Assembly: GCA_009599575.1 (NCBI GenBank)
Contig: VWND01000089.1
Coordinates: forward strand, 1-64,000
Reading direction: 5' to 3'
DNA: 64,000 bases
Source: Blumeriella jaapii
Lineage: Eukaryota; Ascomycota; Leotiomycetes; Helotiales; Drepanopezizaceae
A program made the position numbers and the translations under genes. Under the pieces are notes generated by a model. It made no database searches. It saw nothing but the letters and a program-made list of their open reading frames with translations, and had not been told where the DNA came from. Positions 43,841-56,199 of this stretch are shown here, in pieces. Each line of letters begins with the position of its first letter. Positions within the stretch are counted from its first letter, which is position 1.

Positions 43841-46800
43841 ATGACCGCGACAACTACAATCACCGACAAGAATGGCGCTTCTCAAGCAGACATGGCCTTG
43901 ACCCGCAAGAATCTCTTGATAGCCTTCAATCGCCACCTCATCAGCACGAGCATTCGAGCTTTCATCCTCCCCGTCGCGTTTATGGTCTTCCTCAGCTATG
44001 CTAGGAACCTCTTCGTCCCTCCTTCAAAATACGGCATAGGACCTGCGCGCCCCATTCGAACATTGGCAGAAGGCCTAGACGCTGCCGGCGGTGGCAGAAA
44101 CACCCTGGCGTTGGTGAACAATGGGTTTTCGGGGGGGGAGATTCAGCAAGTCATCGATGCGCTCGCGCAACCTGCGACTGCTGTTGGAGCCAACGTCGTC
44201 CAGCTGAATCATGAGACGCAATTGCTGGAGACGTGTAGGAGCAGCTTGCGAGGCGCAACTTCTTGTTACGGCGCCGTCGTGTTTATCGCCTCGCCTACGG
44301 AGGGGAGTGGAGGACTCTGGAACTATACCTTGAGGGCAGATGGTTCGTTCGGTGACAAGATGTATGTCGACAGGACGACGAACGATGCGCAGATCTATCT
44401 CTTGCCCCTGCAACGAGCCGTTGACACCGCAATTGCTGGGCTGAATGCTACGCTTGATCGGTCTGCCCTGCCTGGAACGGTGCTTCAATACCCATACACA
44501 AGCATATCGCAAGAGCAGCGAGAAGTCAACATTCGAGTCAGCTACCAGGGAGGCATCATCAATATTCTGGCTGTAGCGTTCTTGATTGGTATGCTAGGGA
44601 TTACCTATCATCTAACGGGATTCATTGCTTCCGAGCGAGAGTTGGGCATGTCTCAGTTGATTGAAGCCATGATGCCAAATCTACGCAGATGGCAGCCCCA
44701 GGTCGCCAGGATTCTGTCCTATCATCTCGCCTTTGATATTATCTACCTCCCAGGTTGGATTGTCATGGCCGTTGTCCTTGCTGTAGGTGTTTTTGCCCAG
44801 ACTTCCATGGCAGTCATCATTGTCTACCATATTCTTTCTGGCTTATCACTTGCCTCGTTCTCGGTTCTTGGTGCGTCTTTCTTCAAGAAGGCCCAGCGTA
44901 CGTACTCTTGCTTCCCAATTATCCCTGGAAGAGTCTATCCTGGTCTACACGTCTTCTCATTCACGTGTTTACTGACTGTCCGACAGTCAGTGGGATATCA
45001 TTGGCTCTGATTACTATCCTGCTGGGTGTGATTGTGCAGGTCCTCAAGTTCACCGACTCGGGATCGGTGGCCATCCTTTCTCTTCTATTCGTACCCTGCA
45101 ACTATGTCTTCTTCATGGTTCTGATGGCACGTTTCGAACGGCAAAAAATGGCTACTGATCTACTTAGTGCCGCGCCTAGAAATCCTTGGGAGTTGCCCGG
45201 GATAGCATTGTGGATATTTGCCATTGTCCAAATTTTCGCTTACCCGATTCTGGGAGCAATCGTGGAACGTTATTTATACGGCACCGCATCTCAGGGTCGA
45301 ACTGTCACCGGTCAAAACCTAGAGACGAATAACTTGTCATCTGCGACTGTCCAGCTCCAGAACTTTACTAAGCATTATCGACCCAACTGGTTCCGTCGAA
45401 AGCTCGCTGGCATCACAAAGACTCCTAAAGCTACCGTGGTGGCCGTGGATAATTTGACGATGATTGCTAAGCAGGGTCAAATCTGTGTTTTGCTCGGAGC
45501 AAATGGAAGTGGGAAAAGCACGACTCTCGATGCAATTGCGGGCCTGAATACGGTCACCAGTGGAACAATCAGAGTTGATGGCAAGGGTGGACTTGGAATC
45601 GCGCCGCAGAAAAACGTCCTCTGGGACGACGTGACTGTGGAGGAGCACATTCGCATTTTCGACCAACTGAAGTCGACCGACAAGCACGATTCCAAAAAGG
45701 CACTTCGTACCCTAATCCATGCCATCGATTTAGACAGGAAGATCAGCTCGAAAGCTAAAACACTTAGCGGCGGACAGACAGAAGAAAGTTGCAGTTAGGA
45801 ATGATGTTCATAGGAGGGAGTTCTGTTTGTTGCGTGGACGAAGTCAGCAGTGGACTGGATCCCCTAAGTCGTCGAAAGATATGGGACATCTTGCTAGCAG
45901 AAAGAGGAGCGCGAACCATTATACTCACCACCCACTTCCTCGATGAGGCAGATCTTCTCGCCGATCAAATTGCAATCCTTTCCAAAGGCACTCTCCGAGC
46001 TCAAGGCTCATCGGTCGAACTAAAGAATCGACTAGGAGGCGGGTACCGAATCCATCTTCAAACCAAACCTGGACATGAAAAGGTACCAGCGATTGAAGGT
46101 GTCGCTACACTTGGGGTATTTGGACATACCATCTACTCTGCTCCGACGTCATCTCAAGCTGCACAAATCATTAGACGACTGGAAATTGAGGGCTTGACGG
46201 ACTACCAGTTGTCGGGACCCACGATTGAAGATGTCTTCCTCAAGCTAGCCGATGAAGTTCGTGCCGAGAGAACTACCAATGTTGACAGAGAGCCAATCAC
46301 GCCAGACTCAGGTTCGGGGTCCGAGAAGAATGCTGTGAACACGGCAACAGTTACTGCAAAGCCAACCCGCCAGCTCGAGTTGCGTACGGGCAAAACCATA
46401 GGATTTCTTCGTCAGGCACGTGTTTTGTTCCGAAAACGATATACAATTCTCCATCGGAACTATCTGCCATATATTGTTGCTCTCATCCTGCCCGTCATCG
46501 CTGCTGGCTTGGTCACGTTCTTTCTAAAGGGCTTCAACGGAGTTGGCTGCTCGCCTGAGTCGACCGTCAGACTCTCTGATGTGGAAACCCTGTCCACCCA
46601 GGAGCGATACGACTTGGTGATGGGACCTTCCTCGAAATTCACTAACGCTACACTCATGTCCTTGTACGCACCTCTGCTACCAACTCTTCTACCGGAAATA
46701 CAGCGACGCTTCCATTTGGTTGACACGCTTGCCGAGTTCAATACCTACATCAATCAGAACTACGCAAATGTGACACCAGCTGGATTCTTCATTGAAGACG

Positions 46801-48824
46801 CCCAGACCACTCTCGCTTACAAAGGAAATGGGGATATCTACAATTCCATTTTCGGACAGAACCTCATGGATGTTGCGCTCAGTAATATCAGCATCGGAAC
46901 ACAATATGCGTCGTTTGACGTTCCATGGGCACCCAATACGGGAAAGAGCTTGCAGCTTGTTGTTTACTTTGGACTCGCTATGGCTGCTTACCCTGGATTT
47001 TTCTCCCTTTACCCGACGATCGAAAGAACGAGGAAAATTCGTGGTCTCCAGTATTCTAATGGTGTGAGGTCGCTACCTCTCTGGCTGGCGTATTTGACCT
47101 TCGATTTCTTAATCGTCCTGGTATCGAGTGCACTAAGTGTCGTCATATTCGCAACATCGTCGTCGGCGTGGTATCACGTCGGATACCTGTTCCCCATTTT
47201 CATGCTCTATGGGCTTGTATCGATCCTGCTGTCATATGTTGTGTCGCTATTCGCCCGTACACAACTTTCCGCGTATGCATTTTCTGCAGCCGGTCAGGCC
47301 GTGTTCTTCTTGATCTATCTTGTCGCCTACATGGTCACTCTCACCTACGCAGTAAGTAAAAAGTTACCCCCCATTGTCGAGGCACTTGGCTAATTCTTTC
47401 AGCCAATCAACAAGATAAATGATTACCTGATCATCTGTCATTTTACCATATCTCTAGTGACACCGATGGGCAGCTTGATTCGGTCTATGTTCCTCGCACT
47501 CAACATCTTCTCCACCACATGCTCAGGGCGAGAGATCGCTTCTTATCCCGGAGGCATCCTTCAGTACGGCGGTCCGATTCTTTACCTCGTGATTCAGATC
47601 TTCTTTCTGTTCGCCATTCTACTCTGGTATGACTCGGGGTCTGTGGTAGCATGGTACCGCCGTATTCGAGGCTCACCTGCTATCCCCAACCAAGAGAATA
47701 TCCACACAGATGAAGAAGTTGCAGAAGAACTGGCTCGAGTCAGCAGCAGTTCCAATGATGGACTTCGCGTTCTCAACCTGACCAAGTCTTTTGGGCATGT
47801 CACTGCTGTCGAAAACCTCACATTCGGAATCAAACGCGGTGAAGTGTTTGCTCTGCTTGGCCCTAATGGCGCTGGAAAATCTACCACAATCTCCTTGATT
47901 CGTGGGAACATCCAGCCGTCAAAGAACGGAGGTGAGATTTTTGTCGACAATATCGAGATCAACAGACATCGCGCCCAAGCTAGGTCCCATCTAGGCGTAT
48001 GTCCGCAGTACGATGCCATGGACCAGATGACTGTCGTTGAGCACCTGAGATTCTATGCTCGTGTTCGTGGGGTATCGGACATCGAACACAACGTCCGAGA
48101 GGTCATCCGAGCCGTTGGACTCGAGGCATTTACGTCCAGAATGGCCGCGAAGCTGTCTGGTGGGAACAAGAGAAAGCTGTCGCTGGGAATTGCACTCATC
48201 GGCAACCCGACAGTGCTCCTCCTCGACGAACCGAGCTCGGGAATGGACGCGGCAGCCAAACGAGTGATGTGGAAAACACTGGCTGCTGTTGTACCTGGAC
48301 GCTCCCTCCTCCTCACGACGCATAGCATGGAAGAAGCAGATGCCCTTGCCGACCGGGCCGGGATCATGGCAAAGCGCATGCTTGCCATGGGTACGAGCGA
48401 CTACCTCCGCCACAAACATGGCGACGCATACTACATTCATCTCGTCATGAAGTCCGCGCCTCACACCACCCCCGAAGAGATATCTACCGTGCGCTCGTGG
48501 ATCCTGAACGAGTTCCCCGGTGCAGACATTGAACAGCAGACGTATCATGGCCAGATCAGATTCTCGGTGCCCGCTCAGAAGACGGTTGTTAAGGAAGTCG
48601 ACGTCGACGAGATCCACGGTGGTTTCAGCCAGCACGGGGTTGGGTCGCTGATCATGACTCTCGAGGATCGTTCCGAGGAGTTGGGGTTGGAGCATTATTC
48701 AGTTAGTCCGACGACGCTGGATCAGGTCTTCTTGTCTATTGTGCAGAAACACGATGTGGTGGAAGAGGGCTACGCAAGGTCGAAACCAGAGATGAATGTC
48801 TCCAGGAAGTTGACGAGGAGATGA
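43841..48824 (+). CDS. ABCA-family transporter with apparent frameshift
   Basis: A full-size ABC transporter of about 1,614 residues, TMD1-NBD1-TMD2-NBD2. Exons are 43841-44897, 44987-47351 and 47403-48824; introns of 89 bp (GTACGT ... CGACAG) and 51 bp (GTAAGT ... TTTCAG) rejoin KKAQ-LSGI and TYA-PINK. NBD1 has GANGSGKST (about residue 520) and LSGGQ; its Walker B reads CVDEVSSGLDP, with Val for the usual Pro. NBD2 has GPNGAGKST, LSGGNKRKLS and LLLDEPSSGMD. Between LSGGQ and KLQLGMMF (about 45776-45790) the frame shifts as if one base were missing; total exon length is also one short of a multiple of three. ABCA proteins move lipids across membranes. The cargo is unknown. It is either a sequence error or a recently broken gene. 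Confidence 0.88.
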
Positions 48825-49141
48825 GAGAACAGACAGAATCTGTATACTGTAGATGAGTAATGCTAGATACCTTGTACATATGAGATTAGCAGCAATTCAA
48901 CACTTGCAACACATTAGATCTTGTTTTACTTCTTCGAAATGTCTGCCCAAGCTTGGGCAACAGATGAGGAGAAGCCCCTTTTTCCAAAAATGGTATTGTC
49001 ACGTGATCGTCTAGAGGCTAAACTTCGGCTCGTATTTTCCAACCTCTGGTCCTCTATCTCTCTCTCTCTCCCTATCAACAATTCAAATTCTACTTTACCA
49101 ACGCACAACCGTCGCGAATCGCCAGCTCCAATGCAGCCTTC
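48825..49141. other. Intergenic region, ABCA to Ted1-like gene
   Basis: 317 bp. It has a CT-rich run (CTCTCTCTCTCTCCC near 49055) upstream of the next start codon, a usual fungal promoter feature. Nothing else seen. Confidence 0.5.
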
Positions 49142-50887
49142 ATGTTCTTCCTGTATCTTCTTCGTTATGCGCTGTTAATTCTGGTACCAACATGTGCGCT
49201 GCTCTCGTCTTATCTTTATCTATACCCGCTGTTCCACTTCTGTGCCTTCCCTTCCCCTGAACAGAGCACCCGCACGGCGTACTTCAACACCCTCCGAGGC
49301 CATACTCCCTTCGCACCGAGAAATGCGTCGTTAAAGATTGCGCCCTTCCGTCTGCTGGCGCTGGGCGATCCGCAGCTCGAGGGCGAGTCCTCCATCCACG
49401 ACGCAGACGCGACCAACTTCCCGCACCTCTCCAAGTTCTGGAACGATGCTCTCCTCCGCGACGGGACGGTGCATAGTCCGCTGCAGCGGCTGCGGCACAG
49501 TCTGCATGACTTGATCGATTTCTACCTGGATGACATACCGAAAGCTCTCGCGGTCTATCGGAAGCGGCTCGATCTTATTGGGAATGATTACTACCTGGGA
49601 CATATCTATCGCACGATGCATTGGTGGACGGGCCCGACGCATGTCACTATTCTGGGGGATCTGGTAGGAAGCCAGTGGATTGACGACGCGGAGTTCGAAG
49701 TCCGGAGATGGAGGTACTGGAATCGAGTATTCCACGGAGGGGTCCTGGTCCCCGAGGAGGTCGAATGGCTGTCATCGGGGGACGACGATGCGCTTGTGCT
49801 TGGTGAGGACTCCGCGGCCTGGAAGAGAAGGGTCATAAATGTAGCTGGGAATCATGATGTTGGATATGCTGGGGATTTGACGAAGGAGCGCCTGGAGCGA
49901 TTTACCAAGGCTTACGGCAAGCCGAATTACGAGCTCCGGTTCCAGATGCCGGTGGCCTTTGCGAAAGGCGAAGAGAACGAAGAGGAGGAAGGGTTCGGAG
50001 AGAGGCCAGTACCGGAGCTGCGCATCGTGGTGTTTAACGACATGAACCTGGATACTCCCGCCGGATCCCAGGAGATGCAGCAAGAGACTTATGGCTTCCT
50101 CAACCACGTTATCACATCGTCAGAGGACGTGGCACGACCTGCGCACTTCACTATCCTGCTTACGCACATCCCCATGTACAAGGACGCCGGGATCTGCGTC
50201 GACGGGCCGTTCTTCGACTTCTATACCGACCAGTTCGGCAACGGAGTAAAGGAGCAGAACCACCTCTCCCGGGACGCGTCGAAGGGGATCCTGGAGGGCA
50301 TTTTTGGGATGAGCGGAAATCCCGATGCTGCAGGAGGAGGGTTTGGCAGGAACGGCGTCATTCTCACGGGCCACGACCATGAAGGCTGCAGTGTCTATCA
50401 TTATATCAACCAGTCCTCTCCCCCCGAGGAGAGGCAGTGGGAAGCCACGACGTGGCTGAAAGCTCGTGCTGATCGTCTGCACGAGCAGCCGGATCTCCCC
50501 GGCTTGCGAGAAATCACGGTGCGGAGCATGATGGGCGATTTCGCCGGCAACGCAGGGCTCATGAGCCTGTGGTTCGATGAGAAGACGTGGAACTGGCGGT
50601 TCGAGTTCGCGAATTGCGCATTGGGCGCGCAGCATATATGGTGGGTTGTACATATCCTGGATCTCGTTGCCGTGGGCGTCGCGCTCGTCTATGGGGTTAT
50701 CGTCATTACGCAACGGATGATGAGAAGTGTAGATAGTAAAGACGGGAAGCTGAGCAACGGAACCGCGAAGCCCTCGAAATCTGGGCATGCGAATGGCGAT
50801 ATGGCGAAGGCCAACGGAGCCACGGACACTCGTCCTACTCTTGCTGGGGTCTCGAAGGGCGTCGCCGAGATGAGTTTGAATTCTTAG
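49142..50887 (+). CDS. Ted1/Cdc1-like metallophosphoesterase
   Basis: 581 residues, one exon. An N-terminal membrane segment (4-30) and a C-terminal one (about 499-525) flank a lumenal metallophosphoesterase domain with all motifs: GDPQ (75-78), GDLVG (172-176), GNHD (236-239), THIP (341-344) and GHDHEG (410-415). The layout and WWTGPTHVTILGDLVGSQW match the Ted1/Cdc1 group, which removes ethanolamine phosphate from GPI anchors in the ER and so affects export of GPI proteins. The cytosolic tail is Ser/Lys/Ala-rich. Ted1 is preferred over Cdc1 from overall pattern only. Confidence 0.88.
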   Translation: MFFLYLLRYALLILVPTCALLSSYLYLYPLFHFCAFPSPEQSTRTAYFNTLRGHTPFAPRNASLKIAPFRLLALGDPQLEGESSIHDADATNFPHLSKFWNDALLRDGTVHSPLQRLRHSLHDLIDFYLDDIPKALAVYRKRLDLIGNDYYLGHIYRTMHWWTGPTHVTILGDLVGSQWIDDAEFEVRRWRYWNRVFHGGVLVPEEVEWLSSGDDDALVLGEDSAAWKRRVINVAGNHDVGYAGDLTKERLERFTKAYGKPNYELRFQMPVAFAKGEENEEEEGFGERPVPELRIVVFNDMNLDTPAGSQEMQQETYGFLNHVITSSEDVARPAHFTILLTHIPMYKDAGICVDGPFFDFYTDQFGNGVKEQNHLSRDASKGILEGIFGMSGNPDAAGGGFGRNGVILTGHDHEGCSVYHYINQSSPPEERQWEATTWLKARADRLHEQPDLPGLREITVRSMMGDFAGNAGLMSLWFDEKTWNWRFEFANCALGAQHIWWVVHILDLVAVGVALVYGVIVITQRMMRSVDSKDGKLSNGTAKPSKSGHANGDMAKANGATDTRPTLAGVSKGVAEMSLNS

Positions 50888-51377
50888 CGCGAGAAATACC
50901 TATGTATGATTACGATACCCACAGTACTATAAACATTATACTGTTGTTTACCCGGCCTGTCTCATGGAGTAAGTTGTATATGGCTCCAACGTTTCTTGTC
51001 ATGGCAGTTCGTTTGCTGCGTCACAAGGTAAGAAGCGGCTAAATCCAGATTGTTTGGTCACGAGATAGTTAAAGGCTTTGTACGTGAATCTGTCGATGTC
51101 AGACGATTGATATGCACCCGAAATGCGCACCAGGCCTTTCTCCTGCGTATGTACGCAAGTGTCCTTTAATTTCAGAATTACCAAAGCTAATCCCATTCCA
51201 AATTCCTTATCATTTCAATTTCGGTACTCCCAAACGTCCCAGCTGCATTTGTATCAAGACAACAAAGGCCCACGTCAGAACAAACGCCTATTCATAGATC
51301 CGCAGATACGACGTCCATTCTCCCGAGCCCCTTTCCCCAATCGTCATGCTGGGGATACGGCTCCCGGTACGAGGCGA
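50888..51377. other. Convergent intergenic region, Ted1-like to PLDc_N gene
   Basis: 490 bp shared by the 3' ends of two convergent genes. Frames at 50999-51196 and 51112-51629 are compositional noise. No repeat seen. Confidence 0.5.
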
Positions 51378-51782
51378 CTATTGTGCAATGGGCTCATAGC
51401 CGCCGGTGGTGTTGTGGGCCGCGCGGTTCGAGAAGAGGTAGTAGATGATGAGGCCTCCAATAGGAAAGATGAAGACCAGCACGCACCAGAGGAGCTTGGG
51501 GAGAGCAGGGCGGTTGGACTTCAGAACCTCGACTGTAGGGAGGGACTGGTTAGTTGGGAGTTCTTGGTCGGGGCTACACACGAGGGGAGGTGGTATAGAG
51601 GTTCTAGCTTAATGGAAGAGACGTACTGAAGACCATGATATCGAGGATCAAGACGATGAAGCCGATGATGCCGCCGCCGGTGCCGTATTTCCAAGCATTC
51701 TCTTGCACGGCCTCGGTCGAAACGGGTAAGCCAGGGCGGATGTGACGAGGAGGAGGAAGCTGAGGGCGGTTTGGAAGAACAT
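51378..51782 (-). CDS. Small PLDc_N-domain membrane protein, apparent frameshift
   Basis: Minus strand, exon 1 51782-51627 and exon 2 51532-51378, intron 94 bp (GTACGT ... CTACAG). About 103 residues if one missing base is allowed. It starts MFFQTALSFLLLVTSALAYP, a signal peptide or membrane segment. A downstream frame then gives NAWKYGTGGGIIGFIVLILDIMVF and, across the intron, IEVLKSNR and LLWCVLVFIFPIGGLIIYYLF. The last part fits the PLDc_N (phospholipase D nuclease-like N-terminal) two-helix membrane module. The frame change sits at TACCCGTTTCG (about 51722-51732); one more C would restore it. Function unknown; probably a small organelle or plasma-membrane protein. Confidence 0.75.
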
Positions 51783-53729
51783 GTTTGCTGATTCTTTGGA
51801 TTGTGGAATTGTTTCGGGGTTTTTTTGATGTTGTTTTTTGTGGCGTTGATTGTGATGTTGTCGATGTTGTCGATGAAGTTAGGAGGTTGGAGAATCGAAA
51901 GAATGGCGGGGTCGGTTTAGGCGACAGCAGCGCTCAAGTTGATGACGTCAGCCATCACATGACAGGCTCAGCCGCCCGCCCAGCTTCAGGGGCAAATCGC
52001 TACAGTAAGCGACTTTGTTTTGGTCCACCCAGCCGCGATAACCGAATGCAAACAAACAGACGACAGAGACGATGTTTGCGGTGAGGATATTGCATGGAAA
52101 TATCCCATCGCTGTGGCTTGTTAATTTTCTGTTCGGGTCGCATGTTTAATAGACACCGCTAATCACTCCTTCGATCGTTCTCGGGTATTGGCCCACAAGC
52201 TAACCATAAGCTTTGGAGAGAGACTTCGCTGTTGTCAACAGCAGCACATTCATCTATCGGTCATGCGGCAATTGCTCGACTGATGCCAAAACTTGAAATG
52301 CCCTTGTCACTAGTTCGAGAGCCAAAGAAGCCGGTTTCTTCGTTGCTGCTGCTGGTATTGCCAGTGATTGCGTTAAGCCGATTCCGGTAGCATTTAGTCA
52401 AGTTTCTAGAAGGCGCTCACGACGCCATCTCCAAACCTTTACATAAACCAGTACCAGTATCGCTCTCTCTCTACATTTACCATACTGGCCGGCCGTACAT
52501 GCATACATCCATACCCAGCCCAGACTCTCAGCGCCATCCACAAGAGAGTCGCGACGATCCGGCCTGGAAACGCGGTATTGGCTCTATCAAGCATCACACC
52601 CATTCCCACAGCCGTTGGCGGACAGCTACGAGCCCCAGCGAAAGTTACGAACCAGGCTAAAGTCGACTGACTGACTACGAACGGTGTACGGCCATGGCTC
52701 ACAGAAAGCCCGCCTGATCTAGCCCGTCACTTGGGGATCCCCCGACCCTTTCCTATCTAGATCCAGCGAATCACCCCACCCCCCGCTCGCCAGAGTATCC
52801 CTTCTACCCTTCTTCTTCCACTTGTGTAGAATGCCGGAGAAAGAAAGTGTCGACTGGTAGGTTATCAACTATTCAAAAATCTCACATCCCCCCCCCTCGA
52901 TTCTCGCTTATTTTTAATTTTTAAAATGACCATTTATGGTCTCCCTTCTTTGCCCAATGATCTATCTACTTCCTCGCTTGCTTGCTTGTTTGTTTGTTTT
53001 CTTCCCTGGCGTCCTTTCACTCATCCTAATTAGTAAAAACCTCCTCTCGTCTGCTGCGTCCATCCATCTCGCCTATTCGTAAACACCACCCTCTCCCCCA
53101 CCACCCCCCCCCCCCGGGGCCGCTTTTTCTATCAAAAATTTCCCCGCTGCCTTCGAAACATGGTGCTTTCTCCAAAGCCGGTACTGTACCAACACCAACA
53201 CCAACACCAAGTATCGAGCTACCAGCCAAGCATATACAAGCAGAGATATAAGTACACATAAGCACACAACTCATTCCATTCCATCTGCCTAGCCTTTTCT
53301 GTCTCACCCCGTCCCGTCTTCCGCACATCATCTCATATCAAGCCCAATTTTCACTCCACTTGATAAAAGAATCTGGGTACCTATTTTACGTGACCGCTGT
53401 TCGTATGTAATCACTGTTCATGATCGTCTCACGTAGACATTTAATCGTACGCTGAATTTACATGTATAAATAAATGTTGCATTTGATTACGCCCGCACAC
53501 CCGCTCCGCCACGTCTTGCCCGACCACGCCCGTCTCCCCAAGGAACCCAGGCTCAAGTCAACCGAGTCCCAACCAAATCAAACCAAAAGCCAAAGCCAGA
53601 ACCTAAATCCGACCGACACGAGAAATCCAGTCCCTGATCCCTTGTCCTGTCCCTATTCCTGAACCGCGGAACCCCCACACCTACCACCTGGCTAGTAAGA
53701 CGACCAACAACATCAACAACAACCCTTCT
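51783..53729. other. Long intergenic region without supported gene
   Basis: About 1.9 kb between the divergent start of the PLDc_N gene and the 3' end of the DUF7514 gene. It has normal composition, several short overlapping frames on both strands (for example 52439-52702 and 53026-53331) and no domain. A C-run near 53104-53115 and a (CCAACA)n-type tract near 53187-53208 are simple repeats. Nothing else can be supported. Confidence 0.5.
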
Positions 53730-55787
53730 CTACCCTTGAGAAGGAGGATACCGCCGTCCATCCACACCCCGCACGGGGCTGGCGTACCTCCTATCCCTCT
53801 CCCTCTCTCTGTCCCTATCCCTATCCCTCTCCCGAAAAACGCGTCCGTCTGGCAGAGTGGGCGGCACGCGCCCATTGACAATCACATCCCTCTCCCGCTC
53901 CCGCTCGCGCCCACTCCCCGCGTCGTAGCTCTCGCGCCGGCCCCGCTCCCTGCGTCTCATGTAATTCTCTCTATCCCTCTCCCTGTCCTCCCTCTCTCGA
54001 TCCTCCCGGTGCCGACCGCCGTGCCCACCGATATCCCCATCCACGCTCCCGCCGCTGCCGGAACCCCTCCACATCTCCTTGACCGCGTCGTCGTCCAGGT
54101 CCCGCCAGCGGATGTTGTTCGCGCTACCGCCGCTGCGAGAGCTGCTCCGCGTCTTGCGGTCCCGATCACGTTTGGCCAAGAAAAAGGGCGCGGACAGCTT
54201 CCCGCTGAGGTCGATCGGGATCCCGGCGAAGGTCCACTTGCTCTTCCGCTTCGCTTCCTCCTCCCTCTCTCGATCCCTCCCTCGTTCACTCTCCCGCATC
54301 CGTCTTTCCTCGGGCGTCTCAGCCATCGAGTACCGCATTGCGACCGATGGTCGGACGGGCTCGTGCGCATACGTCCTCCGCCTTCTCCTCCGCTCAGGGA
54401 CAGGGGGCTCGGGACCCGCGCCGTCTTCACTGCTGCTTGCGTCTTCGCTCATGCTGCCTCGGCGCGCGTGGCGCGAAGCGCGATGCCTTCGCATATGGTC
54501 ACCTCTTTCCTCTCTCGGGCTGGGGCCGCCGCTCCTTTCGCTCGTTGAATGGACAGGGCTAGATAAACCAGCCCCGTTCTCGGGAAAACTGGCTCGCCGC
54601 ACCCGGCTGAATCTCGCATTCGTCGGGTCCTCCGGCGAGAGAAATTGGTTCCCGTGGTGAGACGAGCGCGAGCGTAGATTCTGTATGGGACTCGAGGCAT
54701 TGCTTCTGACGCCTGTGCTTGAGACGTGGTGGTATGCGACCGGCCTACCTCCGGGGGCGACCCTGATGCCCCTCGGGTCGCGCTCGAAATAGTCCGCATG
54801 CGGATCGACCCGCGGCCTCGGGGGCCGGACGTGGGCATAAGCCGCCTGCACCTTTGGTCTGGTGGGCAAATGGGGGCGAGGTTCCTCCTCGGTTGGTGAA
54901 GCGCGTTGCCGTAACGCTCTCGCGCACTGCTCGTGCCACTTTGCGATGTCTGCATCGGGGGTCAGGGGGAACGCTTCTTTCGGGAGTGGGAGTGGGAAGG
55001 GGCCATTGGTGAGCGGGTTCTTGATCGGGAAGAGGCGTATAGCGTTCTGTATAAAAGGAACGTGTTCTTCCGGACCGAGCAAGATCTCGATGCTCTGCCA
55101 GCGGACGAAGCCTTTCAGCGTCAGAGCGGGCACCGAGGGCGGCGTAAAGTCGTTGCTGGGGTTCGGGAGGAGGCAGTGTTGACAGCCTATGGAGGCATAT
55201 ATCCACGAGATGGAGGGATGGGGAACCTCGACGAAAAGCGCTGTGATGGGGGAGGGCGAGAAGTGTCAGAGAGGGTTGTAGTCTTGCAGAGAGAGCGCGG
55301 TGGAACGGGAGGAGCAAACCAACAGTCGTAGTTACCACCGACGGCTTTGTAGAAGGCAGCCAGTTTGTCAGGCGTGAGGGCTTTCTCGTCCTTGGAGCCG
55401 ATTTCTTCGCTCTAGAAGGGCGGCAGAGATGCAGTCAGCCTGGTGCTTCCCCATGTATGTGTGTATGTAGATATAAATGTCTCACTCGCTCGCTCCCAAG
55501 CCTCGTATCCGAAGAAGAGCAAGACTTACGATGTACGCCGCGATGCCTCGCAACAGCGCATCCAGCACCGTCGTCGGCTTCTTGTCCGCCTCGAACAGGT
55601 ATCCGTAGTAGGCCCTCGCATCCGGCGCCCTCGGCTCCTGCGGCTTGCTCTGGTGCTGGTGCTTGGGCTGGGGCTGGGGCTTGGGATCCGGCTCAGACGA
55701 CGACGGCGGCGGCGGCGGCGGCGGTGGTGGTGGTGGTGGTGGTGGTGGCGGCGGCGGCGGCGGCAGCGGACTCTGTGGTTGCGACAT
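53730..55787 (-). CDS. DUF7514 protein with Pro-rich and Arg/Glu-rich tracts
   Basis: Minus strand, exons 55787-55530, 55411-55324 and 55240-53730; introns of 118 bp (GTAAGT ... CTAG) and 83 bp (GTTGGT ... ACAG). 618 residues. A run of over 20 Pro near the start is followed by the DUF7514 domain (about 55-210): YYGYLFEADKKPTTVLDALL, TPDKLAAFYKAVGGNYDSLF, EVPHPSIS, then LKGFVRWQSIEILLGPEEH and AKWHEQCARALRQR. The domain is widespread in filamentous ascomycetes and of unknown function. The C-terminal half is disordered, Ser/Arg-rich, with RERDRDRDRER-type repeats as in RNA-processing proteins, but no RNA-binding domain. The second donor site GTTGGT is unusual, chosen because it restores YDSLFVEV. 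Confidence 0.88.
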
Positions 55788-56041
55788 GATCGATCAGCGG
55801 CGTAGACTCTTGCGCGCAGTGGTTCGCCGGGGATGGGTTCGCATGGTCGGTCGACCAGACGACGATGGCGCTGACGAGGAGGATGAGGAGGATGAAGAGG
55901 AGGAGGAGGAGGAGGAGGAGCAGAAAGAAAGGAAAAGAAAGGTTTAACGTAGAAGTTGCAGTAAATCATTTGATGCGCGTTTGACAGCTCGTGGCTGGTG
56001 GCGGGGTGGCTGGTGGCTGGTAGTTCGCCCCAAGCGGGAAT
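55788..56041. other. Upstream region of DUF7514 gene with GAG repeats
   Basis: It contains an imperfect (GAGGAG/GATGAG)n run at about 55870-55930, within the likely promoter or 5' leader of the minus-strand gene. Confidence 0.55.
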
Positions 56042-56160
56042 GTCCGGGCGGAGGGCGGAGGGCGGAGGGCGGAAAGCGGAGGGCGAAGGGCGGAGGGCGG
56101 AGGGCGGAGGGCGGATGGCGGAGGGTGGATGGCGGAGGGGTGGAGGGGTGGAGAGGTGGA
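56042..56160 (+). repeat. GC-rich minisatellite (GGCGGAGG 8-mer)
   Basis: About 119 bp of tandem GGCGGAGG units with single-base variants (GGCGGAAA, GGCGAAGG, GGCGGATG), ending in GGGGTGGAG-type units. It lies between the DUF7514 promoter and an AT-rich repeat. Confidence 0.85.
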
Positions 56161-56199
56161 GAGGTCGGTCGATCTGGCGGCCGGTTGTGGTGTGGGTTG

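Noticed and set aside
45700..45790. An intron in place of the ABCA frameshift
   Set aside because: Any donor that reaches the ACAG acceptors would remove the LSGGQ signature, and no extra sequence separates the two frames.
53736..54548. 270-residue plus-strand frame
   Set aside because: Shadow of the Arg/Glu-rich half of the DUF7514 gene; GC-rich DNA leaves several frames open.
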